NCBI GenBank assembly: GCA_964017145.1
Contig: OZ024844.1
Coordinates: 496,001 to 560,000 of the forward strand
Reading direction: 5' to 3'
DNA length: 64,000 nucleotides
Source: Agrocybe praecox
Taxonomy: Eukaryota; Basidiomycota; Agaricomycetes; Agaricales; Agrocybaceae
The position numbers and the translations under genes are program-made. Positions 1 through 12,094 of the stretch are shown here, piece by piece. The notes under the pieces are model-generated. The model was not told the DNA's origin and ran no database searches. It saw only the letters and a list, made by a program, of their open reading frames with translations. The stretch's first letter is position 1. Every line of letters starts with the position of its first letter.

Positions 1-853
1 AACATTCAAGATAGCGTCGTGAACGCCTCCGATAATGTTGGCCAGGGATGGATTTGACATGGTACAAGTGTCGTTCACAAAGCAAGTTCTCTCCGGTGGT
101 CCAACCTGGTCCAGCGTAGTGCATGCTATGATCTTTTGTCTCTCCCTTCCGCAGCTACAAGCATTGGGTGTAGAGAGGACTAGCAATTTGGATTGAAGTT
201 GGCGGAAGGCTGATGCTGTGGATGAACAGTTTGTTGGACTGAACCTAGTTTTCCGCATAACGAGGAATCTTATGCATGCTCTCTAGGTATTGGTGGTGTA
301 TTTTCTCCCGGAAGCGACTGTTCTACAGGAACGCACACCCCCCAGTTGAATCAAGAAAGGTTCCTCTGCCCGTCGAGCTGCTTAACCACCACTGTTGCAG
401 AAGGCTGGTATCAGCCATACACAGATAATTATTCGATTGCGCACCTATTAAAGCTACCACCCATCCACACGTCGTTTTTCTGCTTTTCTATTTTTCCATG
501 ACCTATGTACCCTTCAGCGAGCAATAATTATAATTGCTCGTCCAAGTTCGAGTATCCTCCTCGAAATGGAAATGTAGGAGTTCTAGTCTCTTCCCATTTC
601 TGTCAAGTCCCACGGAATCACAGTCCTATACGTTACGTTAAAAGCGGGACGCGCCTTTTTTTTCTGTTCATTTTCTCTCTCCTTCCTCCTCCCAGCCTCT
701 TTTCTCTCCTCTCATCCAAGGCTCCATACCACTAAGCAGAGCCACCTCTATTCCATTCGCCACCATACCGTCGTTCGTTGAGGCGCTCTTTGCGGCCTTC
801 CTCTTCCTTGTTCTGATAGTTGCTCATTGGCAGAGAGGAATTGGACTGTGGAG

Positions 854-1389
854 ATGTCGTCGACCACGGGTCCTTGTGCTTGCTCCGCTGCAGTGACCAG
901 GCTGCCAGGTCCGACACACATCACGACTTCGGCGAACCTGTCATACCCTTCGAGGTTACCTTCGCTCCATGTGGTTTGGTCGGGCTTGAATATGCCGTTG
1001 GTGAACTCCGTGTGTGGTTTCTCTTGCTCCTCTGTTGGAAGCCAGTGGCTGATGCACTTTGTTGCAGAAACGCGAATCCTTTGAAAATTCTATTTTTGAA
1101 CCGAATGGCGCAACGACGACTGTTGCAGTGAGTGAATTCTCTTACTGACGAATGAGAAATACTTAGCATTGCACAGCTTTCCCATCTGACAACCACGGCC
1201 TCCACCCGTATCTTGAAGCACGCGTCTTGAGCTGCCTCGCAGCGATTTTTTCGATGAATCCGTCGCCAACAACCAATGACAATGTATTGACTTGACGATC
1301 CCCTCTCTTGACAGCCTGCTGGTTCCAGCCTCATGAGCAAGTTCAAAACGTTGAAATTGAAAAGCACACGCATCAACAGCCTTTTTTGA
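854..1389 (+). pseudogene. Small four-exon gene of unknown function, repeat copy A (broken)
   Basis: Paralogue of the gene at 29979-30641 and of the copies at 45987-46527 (minus) and 63092-63583. Exon 1 (854-1009) encodes 52 residues from an ATG and contains the family core NLSYPSRLP. Exon 2 (1068-1127) gives 20 residues. Exon 3 holds the conserved EAR(V/I)L segment, and exon 4 (1315-1389) has a basic Lys-rich end. Two lesions are visible. The exon 3 donor, GTGAGT in copies B and C, reads ATGAAT here at 1254-1259. One base is also missing after the exon 3 acceptor region relative to copy B, unless an alternative acceptor about 10 nt upstream is used. No signal peptide, membrane segment or known domain is recognised. 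The CT-rich stretch upstream resembles that of the paralogues. Confidence 0.6.
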
Positions 1390-1769
1390 ACCTCAATCTC
1401 GTACAAAACTAATCGTCCCCGCCGACTGTACTATATCCCATAACATCTCGCTATTCCGGTTCTCTTGATTCTTGTCGCACGCATGTCCCATTTCATCTCT
1501 TCGAATTCGTCTTGTATCATATATGCATCTTCTTGTTTTCTTGCTCTCGATTTGAAGCACACCCTACACCATGACATCTAGGATCGCCTTCTTGCCCGCC
1601 ATTTCTAGCACAAATATTAGCTTTAATTTAACATACACCCACATACTATCACACCCTTGTTAGTTTTTTACACTGTTTCTTGCCGTCAAATTGAATTTTG
1701 AATTTTTGTAGTTGGAATCTGTCGTTAACTAGACTTGCGGTGTCTGATTTTGCGGTTTCTTCTCGCGTT

Positions 1770-2130
1770 GAAGCTCTTGATGTCTTGAACTTGAAGCTTG
1801 AAAGTTGAAGTTGTTGATTGATGCCCACAAAACTTGACGGTCATTGCTTGACTTGATAATATGTCGTGAGGAACATCTTGAAGTAGGTTGAGAATTTTGG
1901 TTTTATAGGTGGAATCTGTGATTCATTGGTCTTATGGTATCTCTTCTTGACTACAATATACAGGGAGAGAAGTAATAAAATTCTATCTGACTTTCACATA
2001 CTTTATCTTGGTGCACACTCATGTTTGCGTCTTCATTATTTTTTAAACTTGAGGCTTCTTGTCTTGACGCTATCTCTTGACTTGATGGTATGCCTTGAGG
2101 AATATCTTGAAGTAGGTTGAGGTATGCCGG
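1770..2130 (+). repeat. CTTGA-rich tract with internal direct repeat
   Basis: A low-complexity stretch made of TTGAAG/CTTGA words. It contains two copies of a roughly 45-nt unit, starting near 1849 and 2079, each running from CTTGACTTGAT to CTTGAAGTAGGTTGA and spaced about 230 nt apart. The same tract lies in inverted orientation in copy B at about 45.25-45.65 kb, and copy C enters it at the window edge. No coding potential is seen. Confidence 0.75.
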
Positions 2131-2728
2131 CATCATCATCGCCCATCTATCGTTGTTAGAAAGAAGTTCATCATTATAATAGTCAAGTTATAATAATAAA
2201 GTGTTAAGTTTATGTGGGGAATGTGAGAAATGTGAGGCTACACAAAAATGAAAGGAAAGGTCGAATCGAGCCGTAAACCTCCAAACGTCGGCTTTCGAAG
2301 AAGGGGATGATTGTGTGAACTGCCGGCTCTGTCCGCCCAGAGTGAAAGAATTTGAGGGTGGAACTTGACGAAGTCGAGCGCTAAGATATCCAACGGTTCG
2401 TTTCAGCACTTCTATGGCACAAAACCAGCCGTTGGAAAGGATTGTTGGCGATGGTCTGCAATTTGACTTGAGTGCGGTGAAGAAAGGAACGGTGGGAATT
2501 TTCAGTGGTTACTATATAATTTGTTTAATGGTCTGTGCGTGGAAATAATTCGCCTTGTTTGGCGTTTACTGTGTGATTAATAATATCTCCATCATCCTCC
2601 ATTCATCAAATCCCAATCCAACCCTGCCACAAAAATACTTTTGAACTTGCGATTTGAGCTCTCAAAACATAGGTTTTTTTCTTCAAGAATACCACCATTC
2701 GAGACGTTATCCTCATGACTAGGGATCC

Positions 2729-4088
2729 ATGAATCCAACCGCTTTGACATCTGACAAATTTTCCAAGAGGCCATTGGACGATCCTCCTCTTGAAAAACCA
2801 TCCCAGAAACGCACCAAAACCCCTGTGCCAGTGCTCGAAGGACAACAAAATCTTGAAATACTGAGATTTTTCTTGGTGCTGTCGATCCCTGAAGAAATGG
2901 TGTCGCATTTCCCTGAGTTGATAAGTGATGCAGAAGACCTGTTAAAGAGCAGTAAATCTCTTGTGGCCTTGGTCACTGATTATATGCAGCGATCAGCTGA
3001 ACGACCGATAATATCCAAAAAAAATACGAGGTGTGAATCTTTGCACATAACTTCCTAACGCCATTCCTTCTAGATCATGTGCTGGACCTTTATAAAGAAA
3101 GCGAGTCTCGTTTGTATAGCAAGATTAAATGGATTCTTGATTATAACCTGTCTGAATCCGGATCGAGTATGGCATTGTATTCGCCCACTCTATCAATCCT
3201 ACAAAGCTCAGGTATTGTTGGCATTTTCCTTTCATCCAGCTCGCAAATTTTTTGTCCATTATCGAGCATGCATCCTCCTTTTTATTTCGGGTATTACATG
3301 AGCCCAACTTGGCGTGCACTGCCCTCAAGTCCATTTCGGCTTTGATCAATGGAATGAATTGAAAATAATAGAAGAGGGGACATCATCGCTAAAGGATGTG
3401 TACTCATTGGAGTTTTTGGTTCGCTTTGGACGTCCTTTGTGATTTTTCTTTCTTTCTTTTTATTATCATGGCTACTTTTGTATACTGACCCTCGCATCTC
3501 TGACAGATGGTGGACGAGGCTTGCATGTGATATGGAAACCGACCAAGATAATGGGAAATCCGACCTTGATTTCATGAAGTTTGTAGGGTCGAAACTCACC
3601 GGATTACCTGAGTCGCAAGAAGTTGGCGACATAGCCAGATCGCTGGCAAGGAAATCAAGTTCCGAAGTGAAATTTATGATTTTGACGACGTTCCGGAACC
3701 TACGCCAGAGGACATCCCATATTTTGTCATATTTTTCGACCTTGAAGTCACCTCAAAATTACCATCCGAGAGACCTTTACACACGAACGACCCGCAACCA
3801 AACGGCTATACTTGCCATTGGGTCGAGGTTCAAGGATGCATGTTACAGGATCTGAATAGCGAAATGAGCCAAGGTCCTACCTTGTGTGAGATTATGGGCA
3901 CCAATTATGAAGAGCCTTACCTGGGAGTCAAACCGGTCTTTGTTGATCATCCGATATCCTTCTCTTGGGCAAAGGATGATCAGGGCTTGAACTCGAACAT
4001 CCATGGGTCTAATTCCGACGCAGATGGCAACGATACGCACTACAGTGATTTCGCGTATGCCATGGAAGCTCGGTTAATTGGAGAGTAA
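2729..4088 (+). pseudogene. P-loop NTPase-like gene with two internal deletions (repeat copy A)
   Basis: The copy A counterpart of the gene at 41641-44629. Exon 1 matches the copy B N-terminus almost residue for residue (shared stretch LVLSIPEEMV and the following Asp/Glu/Leu-rich segment). Two blocks present in B are missing. The first deletion, of roughly 650-700 nt near 3210, fuses the sequence just before the Walker A loop to the sequence after Walker B, so both nucleotide-binding motifs are gone. The second, near 3675, removes a further several hundred bases. The C-terminal part, with PYFVIFF and NDPQPNGYTC-type motifs, ends in frame at 4088. Without Walker A and B it cannot be a working NTPase and is called a pseudogene. 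The family is widespread and expanded in mushrooms; a Crinkler-like NTPase identity is only a suggestion. Confidence 0.8.
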
Positions 4089-4740
4089 GTGTTATTTTCA
4101 ATGGCGAAGTGTTTTGCATATAATCGACTTGTAACTCTCTGTCGCGCACAACTTCGTCCAAATTACTCCTATATGATGTCCAGCTTAAGATGCACCCTCG
4201 CCAATTTATTTTTTACGTCTAACATATTTCAAATCGTCACTGTCGACTCGAGTCAGACTCTGCTGCTCATCGTCGCAACCTTATTGATCAATTGATTGAG
4301 CTCACAGGCTCAGTATATAGAAGTTTGTTCTCCTTCGAGGATAGATTCATGGCTGCGACACCTTGAAAGTTGAAATGGAAATTTATTTATTTTGCATTTT
4401 TGCGCCTACTCTCGTAGTACAGTGGACTGAAGTTCAGGTACCCATGTGTGCAGTGCCAATCCTAGGAAATGAGTCCCGCGCCAAGTGTCCATACACAAAA
4501 CGAAATAGATTATTTGATGCGGTCCGAGACTCCAAGGGAGGGTTGTGTGATGACAGTTCATCAAATTTATAATGGTTCTTGAACCATGAGCTTTCCTCGA
4601 ACGTTCGCGCACCATGGGCAAGCTCTCGAGGAGCAAGTCGCTATGACGAAGACAACGTCCCGGCCAGCTTGGCTTTCTGCAGCCTTTGGAAGTCGACATT
4701 GATGATTTTGGGCAGAACCTTGCTTTTGGCGGACCACCCG
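4089..4740. other. Gene-free spacer after repeat A
   Basis: No supported gene. Open frames here are short and lack family motifs or plausible splicing. Confidence 0.5.
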
Positions 4741-5145
4741 GTAGTTTGGTTTTTTTTTGTGTGGGATTCCTAGGATCCTTTTTGCACTGGCGCAACCAGT
4801 GCTTTGCTTTTTCTCGCGGGCTCCTCGAAGCGCGGAAGGCGCCGCCGCGGTGGCTTTTCGCTTCCTGCTTTCCTCGGAAGTCTCAGGGACTCACCGGTCG
4901 GCGGTACCAGTCAAATTCCTTCCTCGAATTCGCTACGAATGAAAATTTGAAAATATCGACTTCGCTTTGGTTTCTTTTTTGTGCGGGACACCTTTTTGCA
5001 CCGGTGCTTTGCTTTTCCTCGAGAGCTCCTCAAGGCGCGGAAGGTGCGGCGGCGGCTTTCGCGGGGGCTTCAGGGACTCACCGGTACCAGTCAAAGTCCT
5101 TCCTAGGAGTCGGTACGAATGAAATTTTGAAAATACTGACTTTGG
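4740..5145 (+). repeat. Diverged tandem duplication, about 200-nt unit
   Basis: Two adjacent units share, in order, a TTGGTTTTTTTTGTG-like run, a GTGCTTTGCTTTT run, CTCCTC(A/G)A(A/G)GCGCGGAAGG, a GGACTCACCGG motif, a TACCAGTCAAA motif and an ending ACGAATGAAA(A/T)TTTGAAAATA. The first unit runs to about 4960 and the second from about 4970 to 5140. Open frames run through both units on both strands, but the repeat structure and lack of motifs argue against coding. Confidence 0.75.
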
Positions 5146-6953
5146 CACGCATATATTGGCCATCTAAACGACGGTCGTCATATCCTTACTTTGCCATTTC
5201 ATATCAACATTCATCGCCAAAAACAGCTTAGGAAAGCTCGGCCTCTAAACTGCATTTTCTCGCGAGGGTTAATTGCAGTGATGAACAATTATGTACGATG
5301 TTCAAACCGGTGGATCGTCGTCCACCATCAACGACTCTGTTGACCCATCAGGTCAATCTTCAATTGCATTATCTCCTAGGAAGCATCACTTCGATGAACT
5401 AAACACAAATGCAACCATCCCCACCGTTTACGACTGCACTGGGGGAAAAGAGAATAGAGCCTGGGAGTCACAGGCTCCAGAGAACCATTCCTTGTTGGTA
5501 GATTTCGTGACGACCTCGCAGGCGCCTTCGAGACGAGTTTTTCATCATCTTAGTTGTATTTTATACAAACTATGACAGCTCATGCACATGGCCATGGGCT
5601 CGCAAAAAAAATTCGAGGATGATTAAAATTGTCTAAAACCTTCCTATCAGGTCCAGCATAGGATCCTCCTCTCCACTTCTCATGCTCGATGCCATAAAGG
5701 GTATTCTCCCAAGAATTTTCAACAATAACATATTTGCTATTTTCTCGTCTTCCTCTTCCATTTTCATTGCATTGGGTTGCCAAACGTCACCTCTTCAAGT
5801 TAATATCGAGTCATAAGGGGTATTGCCGCCCCGAATGCCATCGATGTTCGAGGCTACGTTGCACGGCTACTTTTCCCTATGTTTGCTATATCATCAAAGT
5901 ATCAGCATCCTTCGCCGAAACTTCTTGTGTGGGATTGCTCACCAAGGTAGAACCCGCATGTGCTTGATATACCAGGTCCAACTCTCGTTCTTTTTGGTGC
6001 ACAACAGCGGAGCTCAATTCAAACGCTGGCAGACTACGGGATGATCAGGCCCCAGAGTATACTTGGTCAAGAAAGAAGCCAGTCAAGTCCAAACCTAAGG
6101 TGCCCGAATCGGAATATAGGCCAGATAACCAGAGTCGAACCGACGTCCGTTTTCGTCCAAGGCAGAGAATAACAAATGTCATAGCCAGCCTCTGGTTCTC
6201 CAAGTATATCCAAATTATGGACCTCCCGATTTTCGACATTCGCGAAGAAACAAAAACTGCAGAGTAAAAATCCTTTAATCAATGCTAGAAGTATTAATCC
6301 CCTTTCGACTTTGTCCAGGCTCGCTTCAAGCAAAGCTCAAAGAGAGGGACAAAGCGCAGTTTCTGTAGACCCAAGCAAAGTAAGTCATTACAATTGCATG
6401 GAATGTGCCGTATCTCAACGAGACTTCAACAGCGACATAAGGACCCCCGAACACGATTGCACAGACAAAAGAAGAAGAAAAGAAAGAAAAGAAATTTACG
6501 AAAAGTGCCGTTTTGAAATCACGTGACTAATAATGCCTCCCCTCGACTGCGAGTCCGACTCCCCATTTGGCCCGGATTCCCCGACAGGGAATGTACAGTA
6601 GGAGTCCACTTAAATCTCCTATTCGACCCAAATTGAATTAACGAAAGCTTTCCAAGCCAATTCAACTATGCCATTTATATTCAAGTATACCATTTGTAGT
6701 AGTGGATGGATGGAATAAGGAGGGATTACGTCGACAGTGTTCTCAAAAACGAACAAAAAGTCCAAGCTGGTGATGATTTCCTTTGGCTCTACCGAAATTC
6801 CTATGGCCCTACCGTAGTTCTTATGGCTCCGAGTCTACCGTTTTTTTTTGGCTCTACCGAAGCTCCTTCGCCCTCAAAAAGTCATCACTCAAACTCTTTC
6901 GCTTCTCCCACCTTCAACACATCCCCTCTCAGACCTCCCTCAAATTCTCATTA
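5146..6953. other. Gene-poor stretch
   Basis: Nothing here could be tied to a gene family. A 94-codon frame from 5291 is the longest but has no recognisable motif. At about 6782-6870 there is a short degenerate tandem run of GGCTCTACCG-like units. Confidence 0.4.
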
Positions 6954-7347
6954 ATGTCGGCGAACCATTACTACCTTCTTTCCATTGACTTGGTGTTGGC
7001 TGAAGCAGCTGCTGGTCCTGTGATCTTCATGGTGATTTCAGTTCCACTTTCAAATACCGCTCATTTTCTCAAAATTTTCTAATTCCTTGTGTTCTTCTTT
7101 ACTTTCTTTCTGCAGGGACCCCTCCAGCGCATGCACGACGCAGACCTGCCTCCACAGCAAGTTGTTGTCGGAGGGGAAAATAGGATAAGAATGATCCTGC
7201 GTGGTGTACGTATGGTCTTGCGAGCTGAAGCAATTCTTCTTTTAAAAAAACAATTTCTTTCACCAGCTCCGTCGTCACATGCAGGCTTTTTTCTCGGAGA
7301 TTCTGGAGACTCTCGTTGGGATATGGGAGGCTACAGTCTTGCGGTAA
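6954..7347 (+). CDS. Possible small three-exon protein (82 residues), unknown
   Basis: An ATG at 6954 opens a 26-residue exon (6954-7031) ending in a GTGATT donor. A 53-84-nt intron with a CTGCAG acceptor leads to exon 2 (7116-7205), which ends in a strong GTACGT donor. Exon 3 (7267-7347) follows a CACCAG acceptor and ends at TAA. The joined frame has no internal stop and every exon length is a multiple of three. The product starts MSANHYYLLSIDLVLAEAAA, with a mildly hydrophobic N-terminus, and ends in an amphipathic helix-like segment. No domain is recognised. The regular phase-0 splicing supports a real gene, but nothing else does. Confidence 0.35.
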
Positions 7348-8001
7348 GCTCCAATTCAACACGGCTTCGACTTACAGCTTTGAAGTCTCATAGGTATTAG
7401 GCACTGATGCTGTTGTTTTTTCCCCCGCAAGATGATTAACTAAATCCCCCCATCCATTCCCGTCTCCACTTGTGCCGGTCACACCGCCGTATAGTAATGT
7501 CTCGACTCAGGCCCGCTTTCGACTCTTTCTTTTCTCTCTTCTTGTGGATCCTACTATCTCGAACACTTCCCTACCATCACGCGCAAGCTCAAAAATCGCA
7601 TGTAATATATAAGTTCCCTGCATCTTTTATCATCCTGTATCATATTCTATCTCTTTCCTTTTCATTTCTTCCATTACGATCGTCCGTGTCTACACTTCCC
7701 TACTATACCTAACTGACACATAGATAAAGATAAAGATTGATCATACATTACTCACCCTCCTACACATGTGCATACACCTTATAATTCTTGCTTGTCTAAA
7801 TTGAAGCATTTTGAATATTGTTAAACTCGAAGCGCAAAAGCTTACGGAACGGTGTCCGAACTCAAGACTTGAATTTGAATTTGATGCACTTTCATACTAC
7901 GTACAAGGAACTATATACAACAAGCAGGTATATACAGATTGGAGAGTAGGACGATAATAACACAGAGAAAAAGTACATGTACAACTTTCCAAAGTCAAAC
8001 A
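7348..8001. other. Intergenic, AT-rich
   Basis: No supported gene. It contains pyrimidine runs and AT-rich sequence that probably serve as the 3' end of the carnitine acetyltransferase gene on the minus strand. Confidence 0.4.
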
Positions 8002-11000
8002 TCAATATTCCGCCAAAGGAATAACTTTACCTAGAAAGGGTAAAAAAAACATTAAGCGAAATCCCCAAAGGCCAAAAATAGGAAAAATGTGAAATTCGGT
8101 AAATTCATAAACATACCGATATCCGAGAATGGTGATTTCTTCTTCCTGCCTAACAAGGCAACCTCTCCGCTATCAAAGAACGAGTAACCAGCTAAAGAGC
8201 AAAAAACAAAGAAAGAAGAAAAACACATGTCAGCAACGTATATCGTTTATCATGAATGGAAAGGACATGTGAATTCTGAAATACTGAATATGAATACTCA
8301 CGCATGGCAACAACCTCATCCTCATCTGATGACCCAGCGTCCGAAGTGGCTCCATGGATAGGCCGTCCAGTTTTCGAATCACGAAGGATGCCCAAATGGT
8401 CGACGAACGGTGCTGGGCGTTGATTAGCTGACCTATGTAGTTGTATAAGCAGCCGCTGCATGTCCAAGAGATAACCCCTGAGTGTGTCGAGGAATCGTCG
8501 AGTCTGAAGGTGTTTCGAAGAGGCGCAGCTGATTTATGTAATAAAAGAAAGAAAGAAAACAAGGAGGTGAGATACTAATTGGAGTGTAAAAAGAAGAAAC
8601 GCAACGTACACCGATATCCCGTCTTCCTTGATAATGTATCCAATCCCATACCCATCCGCCGCGACAGGACCGAAACCAAAGAGTCTCAATGCAGGATTAC
8701 CACAGTTCGACGTGGACAAAATGCTCGTTCCCAGAGTTGCCCAGCCATGATCGCTAAATATCGTAGGCATCTTCGTTATCTTATGAGATGGAGGAGGGGA
8801 CGGAGCAGGAGAGGTAATTCCATTAGGCTGCGATTCGGGTTTGTTCTGCAGCTGCCGCTGGACGAGACAGTACAACGCATATAAATGCCTGGCAAGAAAG
8901 AATATTGTAAGGCTATGATATATAACAAAAATCGAAAAAAAAAAACTACACACCTATCCTGACCCAATCCCTTACCACAATCCTTCGTTAACTTGACGTG
9001 ATTCTCACATGCCTTTCTCAGCGCAGTAACCTTTTCCGAAGTCGAAGCTTCCGAATAAAAAGTCTGAATGGATAAACAAATCAAACTCAACAAACAACGA
9101 ATATTAACATGGACGTGGACAGATAAAACCCACCTTGGTAAAATTCACACTCTCAGGCTGTACAGTCCGAATAGCCTCCGTGCGGCCATGCAAATACGCC
9201 TTGGTCATCGCAGGCTCATACGTACACTCCACTCTTCCATATAACCCAAAATACGCTGCCTGGAACGCCATCTGTACATACGCATCGGGGCTAAACCCAT
9301 GGCTCGTGATGAAATTCTTGCCGTACCCCTTGAACTCCAACGCCTGCACGTCGTTCTGGCATATCAAATCACTGATCCTGGTCTCTGCGAACCGGACACC
9401 AGCGCGTAGTTTGGGCGTGAGGTGCCATTCTAGCTTCTTTGGCGTGGTATCGATCTTTTCGATTGGTGTTGGGGGTTCTGAAAAGGTAAAGAGGGATTAG
9501 TTGTAAGTGATGATAATAAGTAGGGATTGTAACTGACTCTGTTGACCCCTTGGAGCCTTGTATGCCCTTGCGTGAGGTGAAAGCGGCGCGTGGAAAAGGG
9601 TAGGTGCGGAAGGATTGATCGAACGAGCGAGTAACATGAGACCCTCCGTAAAGATGTCCGCTGCGAATCTGGTATCACGCATAAATATTGTCATTCATAA
9701 AAAGAAAGACTGCAAGTTAACGAACCTCAGGACAGTGTGCCCATCCACACCGGTATGTTCGAAATTGATTCCAGCTGCTCCGTCCGCGCAGACAATGATT
9801 TGAAGCTAGAAGAACATTCAAGTTAACAAATAGATTTCAACACCCGTAATAACAACACCGAACTCGCTCACCTTGTCGTACCATCGATTCGTACACGTTC
9901 CGACCTGCTCTCCATCCTTTAGACCATATGTCCCACAAAGGAAATTGCTGCACAGATCCGCCAGGCTCTCTGGTGCAGTATCGTCCAAACAGACAACGAA
10001 AAGTGCGTTGTCCACGATATCCAGACATGACTTGTTGTGTCGGTCTTGTGCCATCATTTCGCGCAGCCCTGACCAGACCTTGCGATTCTCAGTTGATAAC
10101 ACACCAATGGCACCCCTTGCAACCTGTTTACTCTCGTCAAAAACATCGTTCAACCGGATACTAGAAGAGAAAGAACATACTTGAGATTTGTCCGTCTTAT
10201 CAGCATCAGTGACGATTGCCTGTAGATTGCGCAGCACCTCACGCTCTGTGAGAACAGGCAGGTTGTCTTCGTCAAGAACATCGAACCAATCTAGAATACC
10301 GGGCGGATTAGTCTCTTGTCTTCTCTGTCCAGTTAAATAACCATTGTAGATCACGATCGATCGACACAATTAAATAAAGACGAAAGAACCAGTAGGCACC
10401 GAAAATAAGATGGAAGACGTACAAAATTGGCCTCTTCGAAGAACGACGACATGTCTTGCTTCGGAATGGACTTCCATTCTGCAGCCGCGCTGTGTTTTTA
10501 ACCGATGTAAGAATAGCATATTGTGAGACAAGGAATGAAATAGGACATACGTCTGTGGGTATCCTCGAGGTACCGAATAACCGCGAGTATTGGTCCATGT
10601 CCAATGGCGTGCCGCGTACTGTATCGGGCTCCAAGATGCCTGCTCGGAGATCGTGGATGAAGCCCAATGACGATACGATGAGTGAGGATGCTCGTGGAAG
10701 TTGACCTCCTCGGTCTGGGGTAGGATCATTCCTATCATGGAGGTTAGAGACGACTCGACAGGTAGAAGCAAAAGGTAGGCGCACTCGAGTACGAAGAAGG
10801 GGTTGAGGGCGAGAACTACGGGATCGCTGTGCGATAAGTATGATTCATACCTAGAGAGCTAATGAGAGGCGTTCTTGGATCCGTAGATATATCAATTACC
10901 AGAATTCCTCTATGTAACTGAAGGGCATAAGTTCCAGGAATGTACCAGAGCAGAAAGCAAGACATACCTTGATCTATCCTGGGCATACTCCTTCAGCATC

Positions 11001-11317
11001 TCCTGTAACTTTGGCCCATCCGTCTCCAAGAACTCATTCACCGCCTCTTGGGTAATCGCATGCTCCTTCTCATCCTGCAGCGCTTGCAGCGAGCGCAAAT
11101 AGCGTTTACATGTCTCTTCCAACGATGGTATAGGGAGCTTTGGGAGCTTGCCCTGATAGGCCAAGGTCCGGTTCACAGGTTTGCTGGATGCGAATATCGT
11201 CAGTGACTCTATCATGGCTGAGGCAACGATGGAAAAGATGTGCGGGCGGGAGGTATATATACGGGGAGTCTTACTTACGATTGTTGTTGAGGGTTGGAGG
11301 AAGAGTCAGATGGCATG
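8002..11317 (-). CDS. Carnitine O-acetyltransferase (choline/carnitine acyltransferase family)
   Basis: Transfers acetyl groups between CoA and carnitine, allowing acetyl units to move between cytosol, peroxisome and mitochondrion. Minus-strand exons read through the whole family order: the N-terminal LPKLPIPSLEETCKRYL segment, SYIEEFW and LALNPFFVLE (about 10.8-10.95 kb), the EPDTVRGTPLDMDQYSRLFG block, the CTNRWYDK motif, the catalytic-histidine motif FEHTGVDGHTVLRF (about 9.73-9.78 kb), the LEFKGYGKNFI region, and the C-terminal STSNCGNPALRLFGFGPV signature (about 8.67-8.75 kb). The stop is at 8002-8004 after a short last exon. The start at 11317 is chosen because it is the first in-frame ATG, with good context (CCGCCATGC); the open frame extends further upstream but without an ATG. 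It resembles the yeast Yat1/Yat2 type. No C-terminal peroxisomal SKL is seen. All diagnostic motifs are intact. Confidence 0.93.
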
Positions 11318-12090
11318 GCGGAACTCCTCTTGGTATGATCGGAGGCGGGGGAATGCGGGGAAGGCGTCTCTGGCTCTTTGTTATTCCTTCCACCGTCGTC
11401 CTCCACAGCGTCGTTCAACTTCGGCTTGCTGCTCGTACTATCTTTCTCCCGTTTTATGTTCTCTTGATTATAATGGACCTTCGCTCGGCTCACAAGCCAG
11501 TTTAACAAGCTAGCCAGTGTGATGACGTTATGATTTCACCGAGGATAGAATCAGGAAGCTATAGAAAACTGGGTGTTGTAAGCTTTATATGACAGACCAA
11601 CCCCATGGTGCGGATAGGAAAGACAGCTCTTATTGGGCTTGGACCGAGACGGAAGGAACCAGATTTGGCGTGTGTCCTTTGGGTCAAAATAATACAGAAA
11701 TGAAAACCTCACAGCTCTTATAATGGTTATCTATGCGGGGTTTGTGCGTTCAATGATGGCACTGGCAATGTTTATGATATAAAAACCGTTTCCCAGTCCA
11801 AGCCACAACCTGCAATTCGACGAAAGCGGTGCCCTATGGCAGGGCCAATGACAAAGCCAAGAATGACCGTCTGGGGTCATAAAGCAACTCCAGCGGAGCG
11901 GAGACAATTTTAGCGCCGGATCCCGACATAAGGTGTCCATACTTACTAAGAGTATCTTGAAAAGGACTAATACATGCGTATCAGACTGACTCTTTTGACG
12001 GCGATTGAAAGGCTATAATGCTTCACTAGAAGCACGGTGCGGCGGCTTCATTGAACGAAATGGATTGTGCAAGTCTCTTGTTATCTAAAA
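11318..12090. other. Intergenic, upstream of the carnitine acetyltransferase gene
   Basis: An open frame continues upstream of the chosen CAT start to about 11508 but has no ATG. No other gene is supported; it presumably includes the CAT promoter. Confidence 0.4.
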
Positions 12091-12094
12091 ACAC

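Larger units (their letters stand above)
1..4088 (+). repeat. Long repeat, copy A (right-hand part)
   Basis: This block recurs in inverted orientation at about 41.6-47.4 kb (copy B), and its left part recurs in direct orientation at about 62.3-64.0 kb (copy C). Order is conserved: a conserved non-assigned block, a small four-exon gene (854-1389), a CTTGA-rich tract (about 1770-2130) and a P-loop gene (2729-4088). The match already runs at base 1, so the left boundary lies outside the window. The right boundary is close to the P-loop gene stop codon; beyond 4088 the similarity to copy B fades. The copies differ by scattered substitutions and indels, so they are old. No terminal inverted repeats, target-site duplication or transposase is visible, so this is called a segmental or low-copy repeat rather than a named transposon. 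Confidence 0.85.

Noticed and set aside
1..4088. Naming the long repeats as a DNA transposon or LTR element
   Set aside because: No transposase, reverse transcriptase, LTR, terminal inverted repeats or target-site duplication could be seen.
4686..5231. 181-codon frame across the tandem duplication
   Set aside because: It spans two copies of a repeat unit, and the opposite strand is also open; no motif.
11318..11508. N-terminal extension of the carnitine acetyltransferase
   Set aside because: The frame is open but contains no ATG; the first ATG with good context is at 11317.
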